From: Acidobacteriota bacterium
GTDB lineage: Bacteria > Acidobacteriota > Vicinamibacteria > Vicinamibacterales > SCN-69-37
Length of the DNA: 64,000 nucleotides
Assembly (NCBI GenBank): GCA_947467605.1
Contig: CANIII010000008.1
Span: forward strand, 82,001 to 146,000
Direction: 5' to 3'
A program made the translations under genes and the position numbers. Below, piece after piece: positions 1-10,181 of the stretch (position 1 is the first letter of the stretch; the number at the start of each line of letters is the position of its first letter). The notes under the pieces are model-generated. The model was not told where the DNA came from, made no database searches, and worked only from the letters and a program-made list of their open reading frames with translations.

Positions 1-1355
1 GCCAGCACGCCGTTCGGCAATTGCCGACCGGACAGACACAGCTCTACATCGGCCTCCACCTTGTTCATGAAGTGACGAGTCCGCAAGCGTTCGACATGCT
101 CCGCCTCCGGGGCTGGCGGGTGCGCGCGCCGCATCGCACCTTCGCCACAGTGGACCACATTGTTCCGACTGCGTCGCAAGCGCGTCCATTCGCCGACCTG
201 ATGGCCGAGCAGATGGCCCAGTCGCTCGAACGCAATTGCCGTGACCACAACATTCCCCTGTTTGATCTCGCCTCGGGACGTCAGGGAATCGTGCACGTCA
301 TCGGACCGGAACTGGGGTTGACACAGCCCGGCATGACGATCGCCTGCGGCGACAGCCACACGTCAACTCATGGAGCGTTCGGCGCCCTCGCTTTCGGCAT
401 CGGCACCTCACAGGTTCGGGACGTCCTGGCGTCGCAATGTATGGCAATGACGCCAGTTAAGGTTCGACGCATCGAAGTGCGCGGGCTGTTGGCTCCAGGT
501 GTTTACGCCAAAGACGTCGTTTTGACGATCATTCAGCGACTGGGCATCGAGGGTGGCGTCGGTTATGCCTACGAATATGCCGGCGACACGATCTCGCGGA
601 TGTCGATGGACGAGCGGATGACCATCTGCAATATGTCCATTGAGGGCGGGGCTCGCTTCGGCTACGTGAATCCAGACGATGTGACGGCTGACTACCTTGA
701 AGGTCGGCCGTATGCGCCCACAGCGGCCGAGTTTCCTGCCGCCCGTGCACGGTGGAAAGCGCTCGCGTCAGACGCGGGTGCCGTCTACGACGATGTCTTC
801 AGCCTGGATGCATCGACGATCTCTCCGACCGTTACGTGGGGCACCAACCCCGGCCAGTCTGTTGGGGTCGCAGATCGTCTTCCCGGTTCGGCAGACGTCG
901 ACTCGCTTGCATTCATGGGGTTGTCGCCGAACCAGCCGATCGCCGGGACGAAGATTGATGTCGCGTTCATCGGCTCCTGCACGAATGGCCGCCTCTCTGA
1001 CCTTCGTGAGGCCGCTCGAGTCATCGCCGGTCGAAAAGTCGCGCCTGGCGTGCGCGCGCTCGTGGTTCCAGGGTCGCAGGCCGTCAGGGCCGCGGCCGAG
1101 AGTGAGGGTCTCCATGAGATTTTCCGCTCGGCGGGTTTTGACTGGCGTGATGCCGGTTGCTCGATGTGCCTGGCGATGAATCCTGATCGCCTCCACGGTC
1201 GAGAAATCTGTGCTTCGTCATCGAACCGCAATTTCAAAGGTCGGCAGGGTAGTCCGACGGGTCGCACATTGTTGATGAGTCCAGCGATGGTCGCCGCTGC
1301 GGCGATTCAGGGCGCGGTGGTCGACGTGCGGACGATGCTGGGAGTGATGGCATGA
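1..1355 (+). CDS. leuC: 3-isopropylmalate dehydratase large subunit (5' end outside window)
   Basis: LeuC and LeuD together isomerise 2-isopropylmalate to 3-isopropylmalate in leucine synthesis. The reading frame is open to the left edge and already shows family sequence there ([12 protein letters not shown]), so the start codon lies just outside; about 20 residues are missing compared with the usual ~466. The TTG at 21 is not the likely start. The aconitase-type 4Fe-4S ligands are visible in FIGSCTNGR and in [11 protein letters not shown], and [14 protein letters not shown] is the conserved substrate region. The stop overlaps the leuD start (ATGA), indicating translational coupling. Identification is secure. 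Confidence 0.97.
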   Translation, partial: QHAVRQLPTGQTQLYIGLHLVHEVTSPQAFDMLRLRGWRVRAPHRTFATVDHIVPTASQARPFADLMAEQMAQSLERNCRDHNIPLFDLASGRQGIVHVIGPELGLTQPGMTIACGDSHTSTHGAFGALAFGIGTSQVRDVLASQCMAMTPVKVRRIEVRGLLAPGVYAKDVVLTIIQRLGIEGGVGYAYEYAGDTISRMSMDERMTICNMSIEGGARFGYVNPDDVTADYLEGRPYAPTAAEFPAARARWKALASDAGAVYDDVFSLDASTISPTVTWGTNPGQSVGVADRLPGSADVDSLAFMGLSPNQPIAGTKIDVAFIGSCTNGRLSDLREAARVIAGRKVAPGVRALVVPGSQAVRAAAESEGLHEIFRSAGFDWRDAGCSMCLAMNPDRLHGREICASSSNRNFKGRQGSPTGRTLLMSPAMVAAAAIQGAVVDVRTMLGVMA

Positions 1356-1945
1356 CTGACTCCCGCATCATCACCGTCGTGGGGCGAGGCGTCGTGCTCC
1401 GCGGACCTGACATCGACACCGATCGCATCATTCCAGCTCGATTCCTGAAGACCGTGACTTTTAACGGTCTCGAGCAGAATGTCTTTGCCGATGATCGTCA
1501 GGCGCTGAAGGCTGCCGGCGAACGGCATCCGTTCGACCGCCCAGAATTTTCTGGCGCGTCTGTGCTGCTCGTGAACAAGAACTTCGGCTGTGGATCGTCG
1601 CGTGAGCATGCTCCGCAGGCCTTGTGGCGTTGGGGTATTCGTGCCGTCATCGCTGAGTCGTTCGCGGAAATCTTTGCGTCGAACTCTCTCATGCTGGGCC
1701 TGCCGTGTCTCAGCGTGACCGAGCACGACATGCAGGACATGATGAAACTCGTCGATGCCGACCCGGCCGTCGGCATCAGCGTCGATATCGCCCAAGACGG
1801 CATCACGATCGGCGCGCACTCATGGCCGACGACGATTCCAGCGCACACGAAAGACGCGCTGACATCAGGCCACTGGGACGGCGCCGCGCTCCTCCTCGAT
1901 CGATACGATGAGGTGGAAGCGACGGCGTCCCGGCTACCCTACTAA
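1352..1945 (+). CDS. leuD: 3-isopropylmalate dehydratase small subunit
   Basis: Small (swivel-domain) subunit of isopropylmalate isomerase, 197 residues, normal family length. Diagnostic motifs are [12 protein letters not shown] near the N-terminus and [12 protein letters not shown] in the middle, which contributes to the substrate pocket formed with LeuC. The ATG overlaps the leuC stop by four bases, so the two subunits are made together. Its stop overlaps by four bases the stop of the LysR gene transcribed toward it, leaving no room for a terminator between them. Confidence 0.97.
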   Translation: MTDSRIITVVGRGVVLRGPDIDTDRIIPARFLKTVTFNGLEQNVFADDRQALKAAGERHPFDRPEFSGASVLLVNKNFGCGSSREHAPQALWRWGIRAVIAESFAEIFASNSLMLGLPCLSVTEHDMQDMMKLVDADPAVGISVDIAQDGITIGAHSWPTTIPAHTKDALTSGHWDGAALLLDRYDEVEATASRLPY

Positions 1946-2859
1946 CCCGCTTTGACCGACCGCAGCTTGACGGCTGCGTCGGGCAATGATTTCCGAACCG
2001 TTTCCAGAAACGCGCGTGCAGCGTGCGAGAGCTCGACGTCCTTGCGATAGATCAATCGCACCTGACGCGGCGATCGCAGTTCCGGCACAAGGACCGCCGC
2101 GAGCTGCCCGCGCGCAATCTCTGACAGTGCACATCGGCGCGGCAGGAGCGCCACACCAAGACCCATCTCCACCGCGCGTTTGATGCTGTCAAGGCTCGGC
2201 AGCGAGAGCCGAATGTTCAGGGCCGCGTGACGCTGCTCGTAGAGACGCAACACGCGGTCGCGCGTTGGCGACGGATCGTTATGGGCGATGATCGTCTGCC
2301 GGCCCATCTCTTCCATCGTGATCTGCTTGCGTTGCGCCAGAGGATCATTGGGCCTGACGAGGAGCACCAGTTCGTCGGTCCACAAGGGAATCGACTGTAG
2401 TTCCTTCTCGGGCGGCAGAAACGTCAGCACCCCGAAGTCGGCTGAGCGCAGCAGCACTTCCTGAGCAATTTGGCGCGAGTGCACACGGCGCACATCAACC
2501 AGCACGCCCGGGTGATGCCGACGGAATGTCTCGAGCAACGGCAGTAGAGCGTGGACGCCCGCTTCATTGGCGCCGATGACCACCCGGCCCTTCTGAATAT
2601 CGCGAAGCTCGCCCACACCGACAGCCGCTTCATCAAGCAGGCGAATGATGCGCTGGGCATACGACAGCAGCAGGTCGCCGGCGTCGGTCAGGGTGCCGTC
2701 TCGTGACGAGCGGTCGATCAGGCGTTCCCCCGTCGTGTCTTCCAATCGTCGAATGGCCTGGCTGATGGCCGGCTGTGTCCGGCGAAGCTTCTTGGCGGCC
2801 CGGGAGAAACTACGCTCGGCCGCGACGGCCACAAGCACTCGGAGGTCCTCAACAGTCAT
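1942..2859 (-). CDS. LysR-family transcriptional regulator, likely of the leu genes
   Basis: 305-residue LysR-type regulator. The N-terminal winged helix-turn-helix is clear (residues 1-60: ERSFSRAAKKLRRTQPAISQ, then RRLEDTTGERLIDR), followed by the two-lobed periplasmic-binding-protein-like effector domain. It sits between leuCD and leuAB, is read divergently from leuA, and its 3' end overlaps leuD. That placement suggests it controls leuA-leuB from the shared AT-rich gap, perhaps with a pathway intermediate as co-inducer, as LysR regulators commonly do; the effector is inferred, not visible. It could regulate other genes too. Confidence 0.9.
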   Translation of the reverse strand: MTVEDLRVLVAVAAERSFSRAAKKLRRTQPAISQAIRRLEDTTGERLIDRSSRDGTLTDAGDLLLSYAQRIIRLLDEAAVGVGELRDIQKGRVVIGANEAGVHALLPLLETFRRHHPGVLVDVRRVHSRQIAQEVLLRSADFGVLTFLPPEKELQSIPLWTDELVLLVRPNDPLAQRKQITMEEMGRQTIIAHNDPSPTRDRVLRLYEQRHAALNIRLSLPSLDSIKRAVEMGLGVALLPRRCALSEIARGQLAAVLVPELRSPRQVRLIYRKDVELSHAARAFLETVRKSLPDAAVKLRSVKAG

Positions 2860-2939
2860 AGTGATGTATAAGATATCCTAAACGAAAGCTAAGAATTATA
2901 ACTTTGACAGATCATAAGCGATCCCGCGACACTGGCAGC
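2860..2939. promoter_or_regulatory. Divergent lysR/leuA promoter region
   Basis: Short AT-rich gap between divergent genes, conspicuous against the GC-rich surroundings. On the minus strand 2895-2900 reads TATAAT, a perfect -10 hexamer for the LysR gene. On the plus strand TATAAG at 2867-2872 is a possible leuA -10. Two CTAA words spaced 11 bp apart (2877 and 2888) may be part of a LysR site. No clear -35 boxes were found, so promoter assignment is tentative. Confidence 0.4.
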
Positions 2940-4160
2940 ATGGCGACTTGCGGTTTGGTCGTGTTCGACACCACCCTGCGCGACGGCGAACAGGCACCCG
3001 GATTCTCCTTGCGCCTCGAAGAGAAGTTGCGGATGGCCCGGCAACTCGAAGCGCTGGGTGTCGACATCGTGGAAGCTGGATTTCCGATCGCGTCGGAGGA
3101 TGACGCTGAGGCCGTGCGCCGAGTGGCGCAGTCGCTCCAGCGACCAATCGTCGCGGCCCTCGCTCGATGCGCCCCGAACGACATTGATCGCGCCGCCTGG
3201 GCGCTTGAGCCCGCCCGCCGCTCACGCATTCACACGTTCATCGCCACATCAGATCTCCACCTTGAGCGGAAGCTGCGCATGACGCGCGAATCAGCGCTGG
3301 ATGCCGCGGTTGCTGCGGTTCGTCGCGCGCGCAGTTTCACCGACGACGTGCAATTCTCGGCGGAAGACGCGACTCGCAGCGACCGAGATTTTCTGTGTCG
3401 CGTGATCGAGTCGGTCATCGCCGCCGGCGCGACGACGATCAATCTCCCCGACACCGTTGGCTACTCCACTCCGGACGAAGTCGCAGAGTTCTTCACCTCA
3501 ATCATCGGCCGCGTGCCCAACGCGGACCGCGCGATCTTCAGCACGCATTGCCACGACGATCTCGGTCTGGCTGTGGCGAATTCTCTGGCCGCCATTGGCG
3601 CCGGTGCGCGCCAGGTCGAGTGCACGATCAACGGCATCGGCGAACGTGCCGGGAATGCATCGCTTGAAGAAGTGATCATGGCGACGCGCGTGCGGGCCGA
3701 TCGACTGCCCTACGACACCCAGATCAACACGTGTGAACTCTACGCGTCGAGCCAACTGCTCTCAACGTTGACTGGCGAGGCGGTGCAGTCCAACAAAGCG
3801 ATCGTCGGCCGCAATGCCTTTGCGCACGAGGCTGGTATTCACCAGGACGGCATGCTGAAGGATCGCCGCACCTACGAGATCATGCGGCCTGAAGATGTGG
3901 GTGTGCTGCAGACTACGCTGGTGCTCGGCAAACACTCCGGTCGGCATGCGGTGCAGAAACGCTGCGAGCAACTGGGCTATGAGTTGTCGCGGCAGGAATT
4001 GGATGGCGTCTATCGGCAGATGACGACGCTCGCCGACACTCAGAAGAACATCGCCGACACCGATCTGGACGCTATCATTGCCGACGTGTGCGGTACACCA
4101 CAGCGCATTGCCGCGGAAGTCACCGGCACTGATTCGGCAGGATACGGATTTGGCGTATAG
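2940..4160 (+). CDS. leuA: 2-isopropylmalate synthase, short form without C-terminal regulatory domain
   Basis: Condenses 2-oxoisovalerate and acetyl-CoA, the committed step to leucine. The DRE-TIM metallolyase barrel is complete: [15 protein letters not shown] at the start, the metal-binding [28 protein letters not shown], and [15 protein letters not shown]. The ATG at 2940 puts [12 protein letters not shown] at the family position; a TTG at 2904 would add 12 residues. At 406 residues it is about 100 shorter than usual: it ends soon after the linker, so the LeuA dimer domain that binds leucine is absent. The next gene overlaps the stop, so this is not a missed frameshift extension. Homocitrate synthase is an alternative name for short relatives, but the leu neighbours favour LeuA. 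Confidence 0.88.
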   Translation: MATCGLVVFDTTLRDGEQAPGFSLRLEEKLRMARQLEALGVDIVEAGFPIASEDDAEAVRRVAQSLQRPIVAALARCAPNDIDRAAWALEPARRSRIHTFIATSDLHLERKLRMTRESALDAAVAAVRRARSFTDDVQFSAEDATRSDRDFLCRVIESVIAAGATTINLPDTVGYSTPDEVAEFFTSIIGRVPNADRAIFSTHCHDDLGLAVANSLAAIGAGARQVECTINGIGERAGNASLEEVIMATRVRADRLPYDTQINTCELYASSQLLSTLTGEAVQSNKAIVGRNAFAHEAGIHQDGMLKDRRTYEIMRPEDVGVLQTTLVLGKHSGRHAVQKRCEQLGYELSRQELDGVYRQMTTLADTQKNIADTDLDAIIADVCGTPQRIAAEVTGTDSAGYGFGV

Positions 4161-5217
4161 CATCGCCGTACTTCCAGGCGACGGCATTGGTCCGGAGGTC
4201 ATCCGCGAAGCACGACGGGTGCTGGATCACGTCGCTGAGATTTCACACTTAGAGCTGCGATTCACCAGTCACTTAGTTGGTGGTTCTGCGATCGCGGCAG
4301 GCCTGCCACCACTCCCACCGGAGACCATCGCCGCCGCGATCGCTGCCGACGCGGTGTTGCTTGGCGCCGTCGGCGATCCATCCTTCGACCATCTACCGCC
4401 CGGATCTCGCCCTGAGTCTGGTTTGCTGGCGCTACGCCGCGACCTTGGTGTCTTTGCCAACCTTCGCCCCGCGAAGGCGTGGTCTGGCCTCGAAGACTCC
4501 GGGCCACTGAAACCCGCAGTGCTCGCCGGTACCGACATGGTCGTCGTCCGCGAACTGCTCGGCGGTCTGTACTACGGGGAGCCTCGTGAGTGGAATCGCG
4601 CTACCGACCAATCCATCAACACGATGCGATACTCGCGCGCGGAAGTGGATCGCGTGGCCCGCGTCGCCTTCCAACTCGCGCGCGGCCGTCGTCGACGCGT
4701 GGTGTCTGTCGACAAAGCCAATGTGCTCGAGACTTCGCAGCTCTGGCGTGCGGTGGTGAATGACGTAGCGAAGGATTTTCCCGACGTGCAGCTCTCGCAC
4801 GAGTACGTCGATGCGTGTGCCATGAAGCTCGCGTGCGCACCAGCGTCGTTTGACGTATTGCTGACAGAAAATCTGTTTGGCGACATCCTGTCCGACGAAG
4901 CCGGCGCGATCTGTGGCTCCCTCGGGTTGCTGCCGTCGGCGAGCCTTGGTGCGGGGCCTGGTCTGTTTGAACCTGTCCACGGCTCAGCGCCGTCGATCGC
5001 GGGAAGAAATCAGGCGAACCCGTCCGGGGCGATCTTGTCAGCGGCGATGATGCTGCGATCCGGGCTCCAGCAGCCGTCGGCCGCCGATGTCATCGAGCGG
5101 GCCGTGGCTGAGACGCTGGCCGATGGTTTCCGCACGGCGGATATCGCGTCACCAGGTGCGCGCGTATCTTCGACGATAGAGTTTGCCGACGCCGTCGTCG
5201 CGCGCCTTCGGGCCTAA
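4150..5217 (+). CDS. leuB: 3-isopropylmalate dehydrogenase
   Basis: Oxidatively decarboxylates 3-isopropylmalate to 2-oxoisocaproate with NAD. Motifs of the beta-decarboxylating dehydrogenases are all present: [12 protein letters not shown] at the N-terminus, [43 protein letters not shown] and [14 protein letters not shown]. The frame is open further upstream, but homology begins near the TTG at 4150, which overlaps the leuA stop by 11 bases and gives 355 residues, the normal length. Overlap implies coupling with leuA. The start codon is a choice by alignment; the function is secure. Confidence 0.95.
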   Translation: MAYSIAVLPGDGIGPEVIREARRVLDHVAEISHLELRFTSHLVGGSAIAAGLPPLPPETIAAAIAADAVLLGAVGDPSFDHLPPGSRPESGLLALRRDLGVFANLRPAKAWSGLEDSGPLKPAVLAGTDMVVVRELLGGLYYGEPREWNRATDQSINTMRYSRAEVDRVARVAFQLARGRRRRVVSVDKANVLETSQLWRAVVNDVAKDFPDVQLSHEYVDACAMKLACAPASFDVLLTENLFGDILSDEAGAICGSLGLLPSASLGAGPGLFEPVHGSAPSIAGRNQANPSGAILSAAMMLRSGLQQPSAADVIERAVAETLADGFRTADIASPGARVSSTIEFADAVVARLRA

Positions 5218-5223
5218 GCGCTT

Positions 5224-7077
5224 CTACTCCACTGTCACGCTTTTCGCGAGGTTTCTCGGCTGATCCACATCGCATCCACGTCGAATGGCGATGTGATACG
5301 CGAGTAGTTGGAGTGGCACCACCAGCAGCACCGGCATCAAAAGTGGATCGGTGTCGGGGACGGCGAGCAGCGTATCGGTGTCGTGAAGGATCTCGCTGAA
5401 CGATTCAGCCTTCGATTCACTCGTGATCACAATCAGTGATCCTCCACGTGCCTTGGCCTCTTGAATATTGCCGATCATCTTTTCAAAGACGAGGTCGTTG
5501 GGCGCCAGCGCCACGACCGGCAGATTCTCATCGATCAGCGCGATGGGACCGTGCTTCATCTCGCCAGCGGGATAGCCTTCGGCGTGGATATACGAGATCT
5601 CTTTCAGCTTCAGCGCGCCTTCCAGTGCGATCGGATAGTTGATCCCGCGACCGAGGTAGAGAAAGTCGCTGCACTGATAGAACCGTTTGGCGACGGCTTG
5701 AATCGCCGGATCCATTTTGAGTGTCTGCTCGATCAGCAACGGCAATTGATCGAGTGCCTTGAGCAGCGCATTCGCGCGGGCCGGGTCGAGCGATTGCCGT
5801 GCGTGCGCCAGATGCACAGCAAGCAAGTGGAGCGCGACCAGTTGTGAGGTGAACGCCTTGGTGGAGGCGACGCCAATCTCCGGGCCGGCGTGCGTGTAGA
5901 CCGTCCCCTCGGACTCCCGCGTAGCCATGCTGCCGACCACGTTGCAGATGGCAATGCTGCGCGCACCCTTGCGCTTGGCTTCGCGTAATGCGGCCAGCGT
6001 GTCTGCGGTTTCACCCGACTGGGTGATCACCACCGCGAGCGTCCGCTCGCTGGCGATCGGATCGCGATAGCGATACTCCGAACCGTAGTCCACCTCCACG
6101 GGGACGCGGGCAAGTTCTTCGATCAGGAACTTTCCGACTAACGCTGAGTGCCAGGACGTACCGCAGGCCAGAATGATGATGCGATCGATGTCTCGGAGCG
6201 CTTGATCATCCAGCGCCATCTCCGAGAGGAACACTTTTCCTGATTCAACCGACGCGCGTCCCAGCACCGTCTCTCGCACGGCCCATGGCTGCTCGTAGAT
6301 TTCCTTCAGCATGAAGTGCTTGTAGCCGGCCTTCTCGGCCATCACCGGATCCCAGGTGATGCGCTGGCTCGTCCGCGTGTGCGTCGCCCCGGCGAAATCC
6401 GTAAACGTCACTCCATCGCGGCGCACAATCGCCATCTCCTGATCGTCCAGGAACACGACATCGCGGGTGTGCGCCAGAATCGCAGGAATATCCGACGCCA
6501 CAAAAAATTCGTCGGTGCCGAGCCCAACCACTACGGGCGGGCCGTTGCGAACGGCGACAATTGTTTCTGGATCATCCACCGACAACAGCACCAGGGCGAA
6601 GAGACCGCGGATCTGCTGCAGCGCCCGTCGAGTGGCCGCGACCAAACCGTCGCCGCGGCTCTCCTTCTCGATCAGGTGTGCCACAACTTCGGTGTCCGTC
6701 TCGGTTACGAACGTGTGCCCCGCGGCGATCAGTTCGCGCTTGAGCTCGAGGTAGTTCTCAATGATGCCGTTGTGGACGACGACGATGCGACCGTGGCAGT
6801 CCTGATGCGGATGCGCATTTTCTTCGGTCGGCCGTCCATGTGTCGCCCAACGGGTGTGGCCCACGCCATACTGCCCCGCAACGCTCTTCAGGGGTTCGAG
6901 CGCGAGACGATCTTCGAGTTGTGAGAGCTTGCCCGCGCTGCGCCTCAGGTCTAACGTGCCGTCAGCGACGAGGGCCACACCGGCAGAGTCGTAGCCGCGG
7001 TACTCGAGGCGTCGAAGTCCTTCAATCAGGATCGGGAGAACAGGTCGCGGGCCAACGTAGCCGATGATGCCGCACAT
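5224..7077 (-). CDS. glmS: Glutamine--fructose-6-phosphate aminotransferase (isomerizing)
   Basis: Makes glucosamine-6-phosphate from fructose-6-phosphate and glutamine, the entry into UDP-GlcNAc, peptidoglycan and LPS synthesis. The N-terminal glutaminase domain starts MCGIIGYVG with the catalytic Cys at position 2, and shows [12 protein letters not shown] and the [18 protein letters not shown] loop. Two sugar isomerase (SIS) domains follow ([27 protein letters not shown]) and the protein ends in the conserved LAKSVTVE. 617 residues, standard length. It is the last gene of a minus-strand run beginning at rsmI, 3 bp after glmU. Confidence 0.97.
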   Translation of the reverse strand: MCGIIGYVGPRPVLPILIEGLRRLEYRGYDSAGVALVADGTLDLRRSAGKLSQLEDRLALEPLKSVAGQYGVGHTRWATHGRPTEENAHPHQDCHGRIVVVHNGIIENYLELKRELIAAGHTFVTETDTEVVAHLIEKESRGDGLVAATRRALQQIRGLFALVLLSVDDPETIVAVRNGPPVVVGLGTDEFFVASDIPAILAHTRDVVFLDDQEMAIVRRDGVTFTDFAGATHTRTSQRITWDPVMAEKAGYKHFMLKEIYEQPWAVRETVLGRASVESGKVFLSEMALDDQALRDIDRIIILACGTSWHSALVGKFLIEELARVPVEVDYGSEYRYRDPIASERTLAVVITQSGETADTLAALREAKRKGARSIAICNVVGSMATRESEGTVYTHAGPEIGVASTKAFTSQLVALHLLAVHLAHARQSLDPARANALLKALDQLPLLIEQTLKMDPAIQAVAKRFYQCSDFLYLGRGINYPIALEGALKLKEISYIHAEGYPAGEMKHGPIALIDENLPVVALAPNDLVFEKMIGNIQEAKARGGSLIVITSESKAESFSEILHDTDTLLAVPDTDPLLMPVLLVVPLQLLAYHIAIRRGCDVDQPRNLAKSVTVE

Positions 7078-7080
7078 GCG

Positions 7081-8487
7081 CTATTGAGCCTCTGGAGGTT
7101 TCGCCCCGGTGGTGGTCTTCCGTGTGGACGTCCAATCTTCCTTGTTGTGTTGATGCCCGCGCGCGACACCTAACGCGCCCGCCGGCACATCGCGAGTGAT
7201 GGTCGAGCCCGCGCCGACGTAGGCGCCCGCACCAATTGTGACCGGGGCCACGAGCGCCGAGTTGCTGCCGATAAACGCGCCGTCTTCAATCACCGTGCGG
7301 TTCTTGTGTGTGCCGTCGTAGTTACAGGTGATCGTGCCGGCGCCGACATTGACGCCATCACCGATGACCGCGTCGCCGAGATAGGCCAGATGATTCGCCT
7401 TGGACCCCGTGCCGAGTGTGGTCTTCTTCAGCTCCACAAAATTGCCGACATGCGCGGATCGCCCCACGACTGACTGTGGTCGGATATGCGCAAACGGCCC
7501 GAGCCGTGCACCGTCACCGACCGCGGCGTCCGTCAGCACACAGTGATCCAGAATTGTCACATCGTCGCCCACTGAGACGTTCCTGAGCCGGCAGCCGGCG
7601 AGAATCGTGCAACGCGCACCGATCGTCGTCGAGCCCTGAAGTTGCACGCCAGGTCCGACGGTTGTGTCGATGCCGATGGTGACGTCCGCGTCGATATATG
7701 TGGTGTCGGGGTCTTGCAGGGTGACGCCGCTCAGCATGATCGTCGCGTTTCGGCGATCGCGGACGATGCGCGCCATGTCCGCGAGTTCGACACGACTGTT
7801 GATGCCTCGTAGCTCATCGGGCGTGTCGACGCAGAGCGCCTCCACCTTGCGATGCTCCTGGCGATACAGCGCGACAAGATCGGTCAGGTAGTACTCGCCC
7901 TGCGCGTTGTCGGTGGCGAGTCGATGCAGTGTTTCGAACAGGTGGCTCACGCTCAGCGCATAGATCCCGCTGTTGATCTCACGAATTTCGCGCTGTTCAG
8001 CCGAAGCGTCCCGTTCCTCGACAATACGTTCGAGGTGCCCCGCTGCGTCTCTCACAATACGACCGTACCCGTACGGGTCGGCCAGTTCTGTTGTCAGCAC
8101 CGTGGCTGCGGCGTGTGACGTGTGGTGCGCTTCAAGCAGACGTTGCAGCGTCCCCGTCGAGAGTAGCGGCACATCACCGTAGAGCAGAAGTACGGTGCCC
8201 TTCTTCGCCGAGAGTAACGACTCTGTCTGCAACAACGCGTGACCGGTACCGAGTTGCGGAGACTGCTCAACAAACTGCAGGGTGGTCCAGCCAGCGAGCG
8301 CAGCTTTGACATCCTCGGCGGCATGGCCGACGACCAGCGTCGTTGATGTGGCGGTCAGCGCACGCGCGGTGTGGAGCACATGCTCGATCAACATCCGCCC
8401 CGCCAGGTCGTGCAGCACTTTCGGGCGCGCAGACTTCATCCGCGTGCTCTTGCCCGCAGCGAGAATGACGACGTGCAGGTCGTGCAT
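7081..8487 (-). CDS. glmU: Bifunctional GlmU: GlcN-1-P acetyltransferase / GlcNAc-1-P uridylyltransferase
   Basis: Catalyses the last two steps to UDP-GlcNAc. The N-terminal nucleotidyltransferase has the signature LAAGKSTRMKSARPKVLH (residues ~10-28); the C-terminal half is a left-handed beta helix of hexapeptide repeats with the acetyltransferase stretch KKTTLGTGSKANHLAYLGDA and CNYDGTHKNRT. 468 residues, normal. Placed directly upstream of glmS with 3 bp between them, so consecutive enzymes of one pathway are co-expressed (PgmM/GlmM is not in the window). Confidence 0.97.
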   Translation of the reverse strand: MHDLHVVILAAGKSTRMKSARPKVLHDLAGRMLIEHVLHTARALTATSTTLVVGHAAEDVKAALAGWTTLQFVEQSPQLGTGHALLQTESLLSAKKGTVLLLYGDVPLLSTGTLQRLLEAHHTSHAAATVLTTELADPYGYGRIVRDAAGHLERIVEERDASAEQREIREINSGIYALSVSHLFETLHRLATDNAQGEYYLTDLVALYRQEHRKVEALCVDTPDELRGINSRVELADMARIVRDRRNATIMLSGVTLQDPDTTYIDADVTIGIDTTVGPGVQLQGSTTIGARCTILAGCRLRNVSVGDDVTILDHCVLTDAAVGDGARLGPFAHIRPQSVVGRSAHVGNFVELKKTTLGTGSKANHLAYLGDAVIGDGVNVGAGTITCNYDGTHKNRTVIEDGAFIGSNSALVAPVTIGAGAYVGAGSTITRDVPAGALGVARGHQHNKEDWTSTRKTTTGAKPPEAQ

Positions 8488-8489
8488 AA

Positions 8490-9260
8490 CTAACGTCCTG
8501 TCTTGCGAACCGGCTTCTTGATGGATGGCATGGCCGCGGCCGGTGTGGCCGCCGCGGTCGGTGGTTCGATCAGTGCGTGAAAATCGTCGCTATCCATCAG
8601 CGGGTCGAACTCTTCATCTTGCCGTGCCTGCAGGCGGCATTCGGGATTCAGGCTGATCGCGCTGCGCAGATGCGCCAGTGCCGTTTCGACGTCGCCACCG
8701 CGAGATGCCACGACCGCGAGGAGATACTCCGCGAGATCCTGCGAGGCATCTTCATTCAACACGTCGGCCGCCAGGCGAGCGGCTTCGACGTCGTTGTGGT
8801 TGTTGAGCGCCAGGGTTGCGGCGGTGAGCCGTTCCTCAATATTGCCGCCGCCGGCCGGGCGTCGGCGCAGCTCGCGGGTCGCAAGTTCCAGATAGACGCG
8901 TGCACGGTCGGCGAGAAATCCTTCATTCGGAAACTGGCTCAGGATCGTTTCGAACGTTGTGGACGCGGTCTTGTAGTCGTGGCGCTGGAGGGCGCTCATG
9001 GCTTGCTCAAAGGCCTTGATCGCCTCAGCTGAGGGGGACCTGACAGCGGAAATCGGCGCGAGTGGAGGCGTCGGATAAGCCACTTGCCGAGGGACGAACG
9101 GAGCCGGCTTGACAGGTTTCTCCGGCACTTTGGCTGGCTTCGCCTTCGGCGCAGTGACCTTGACTGCTGGTGCTTTGGTCTTCACCGCAGTTTTGGTTGT
9201 CGTCCTCGCGACGGGCTTTGCCGGCTTCTTCGCGACTTTCTTTTCGGGCCTCTTGGCCAT
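8490..9260 (-). CDS. TPR-like protein with a Lys/Ala/Pro-rich N-terminal tail
   Basis: 256 residues in two parts. Residues 1-60 are a basic, low-complexity Lys/Ala/Pro/Val/Thr tail (KKPAKPVARTTTKTAVKTKA) resembling histone-H1-like or nucleoid tails. Residues ~85-225 look like tetratricopeptide helices (AMSALQRHDYKTASTTFETI, AVVASRGGDVETALAHLRSA). No signal peptide or membrane helix, so probably cytoplasmic. It lies 2 bp upstream of glmU in the rsmI-glmU-glmS run. The substrate or partner is not evident; scaffold or nucleic-acid-associated roles are guesses. Confidence 0.8.
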   Translation of the reverse strand: MAKRPEKKVAKKPAKPVARTTTKTAVKTKAPAVKVTAPKAKPAKVPEKPVKPAPFVPRQVAYPTPPLAPISAVRSPSAEAIKAFEQAMSALQRHDYKTASTTFETILSQFPNEGFLADRARVYLELATRELRRRPAGGGNIEERLTAATLALNNHNDVEAARLAADVLNEDASQDLAEYLLAVVASRGGDVETALAHLRSAISLNPECRLQARQDEEFDPLMDSDDFHALIEPPTAAATPAAAMPSIKKPVRKTGR

Positions 9261-9274
9261 GGATCCTCTCGAAT

Positions 9275-10135
9275 CTACCTGTTTTGCTGTTTGACCAATA
9301 TCTTGGCTTTCTTTACAGCCTTCCTAGCATCGGTCAGTGTCAGATCCAGCTTTAGTGCGGTCAATTCTATGGCCAAATCCTCAGAAATATCTGGAGCGCC
9401 AGAGAGCTGCGTGAAAAGTTTCAGGGCAGCTTCCTGTAGCTCGGTGGTTTGAGCCTGTCTGGCCACGTCATCAATTAGTGGAATAACCGCAACAACAAAC
9501 TCTCCCAATGGGTTTACAGTCCCAATAGACGCAATATTTGGCGATACGACCAATGTTTCGTTTAACTTAGTTAGCTCTCTTGCTACTATAATTTGCTGAT
9601 TAACCAAATATTTAGAGCACTCAATAAGTGTCCTCTCGATCCTATGTGGTGCTTCGAAGAACACAACCGGGTGATCAGTCCTCGCCAGGCGCACGAACCA
9701 GACATCGCGGTCCGTTCCTTTTGGAGGAGGAAAGCCGAAAAAGCTGAATTCCGGTGCCTCAGCTCCCGAAACGCTCATGAGCGTCGTGACGGCGCTTGCA
9801 CCTGGTATGGGAACGATCGTGACGCCCCCGGATCTCGCTGCCTGCACGAGCCTGGCTCCAGGGTCGGCAATGCCCGGAGTGCCGGCGTCAGACACCAGCG
9901 CGATCGACTCCCCCGCCAGCATTCGGGCGACCAGCCTCGGACTCTCACGGGTCTCGTTGTGCTCCCGCAGGCTCACCATGGGCTTGCGGATCTCGTAGTG
10001 CGCCAGCAGCTTGCTGGTCCTTCGGGTGTCTTCCGCTGCGATCAGGTCCACCTCGCCCAAAATCCGTCTCGCCCGAAACGTCAGGTCCTCCAGATTCCCG
10101 ATTGGGGTGGCGACAACGAAGAGCGTGCCGGGCAT
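9275..10135 (-). CDS. rsmI: 16S rRNA (cytidine(1402)-2'-O)-methyltransferase
   Basis: SAM-dependent methyltransferase of the tetrapyrrole-methylase fold that 2'-O-methylates C1402 of 16S rRNA. Motifs: LFVVATPIGNLEDLTFRA at the start, AEDTRRTSKLLAHYEI, ALVSDAGTPGIADPG and PVVFFEAPHRIERTL. The start at 10135 (MPGTLFVVATPIGN) fits the family; the frame runs on to 10177, but those residues are unlike homologues. The 3' part (9275 to about 9640) is clearly more AT-rich than the 5' part and the neighbours, which hints at a recombined segment. 286 residues, normal length. First gene of the glm run. Confidence 0.93.
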   Translation of the reverse strand: MPGTLFVVATPIGNLEDLTFRARRILGEVDLIAAEDTRRTSKLLAHYEIRKPMVSLREHNETRESPRLVARMLAGESIALVSDAGTPGIADPGARLVQAARSGGVTIVPIPGASAVTTLMSVSGAEAPEFSFFGFPPPKGTDRDVWFVRLARTDHPVVFFEAPHRIERTLIECSKYLVNQQIIVARELTKLNETLVVSPNIASIGTVNPLGEFVVAVIPLIDDVARQAQTTELQEAALKLFTQLSGAPDISEDLAIELTALKLDLTLTDARKAVKKAKILVKQQNR

Positions 10136-10150
10136 GTGTGAAGGATTATC

Positions 10151-10156
10151 TATAAT
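10151..10156 (+). promoter_or_regulatory. Candidate -10 box for the FmdB-like/serS unit
   Basis: A perfect TATAAT in a short AT-rich stretch between rsmI and the divergent FmdB-like gene, 25 bp before that gene's ATG. No good -35 is seen at the expected distance. The overlapping minus-strand hexamer GATAAT (10145-10150) might serve rsmI. Confidence 0.4.
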
Positions 10157-10181
10157 GAAGAGCTGTTCCTGAGCCACAACA

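Noticed and set aside
2904..2932. Plus-strand TTGACA followed by a weak -10 as a leuA promoter
   Set aside because: The -10 candidate would lie only 7-12 bases before the ATG at 2940 and matches 3 of 6 positions; the upstream AT-rich gap is a better place.
7078..7140. glmS riboswitch/ribozyme upstream of glmS
   Set aside because: glmS follows glmU by 3 bp and the upstream sequence is glmU coding DNA; no leader exists for a ribozyme.
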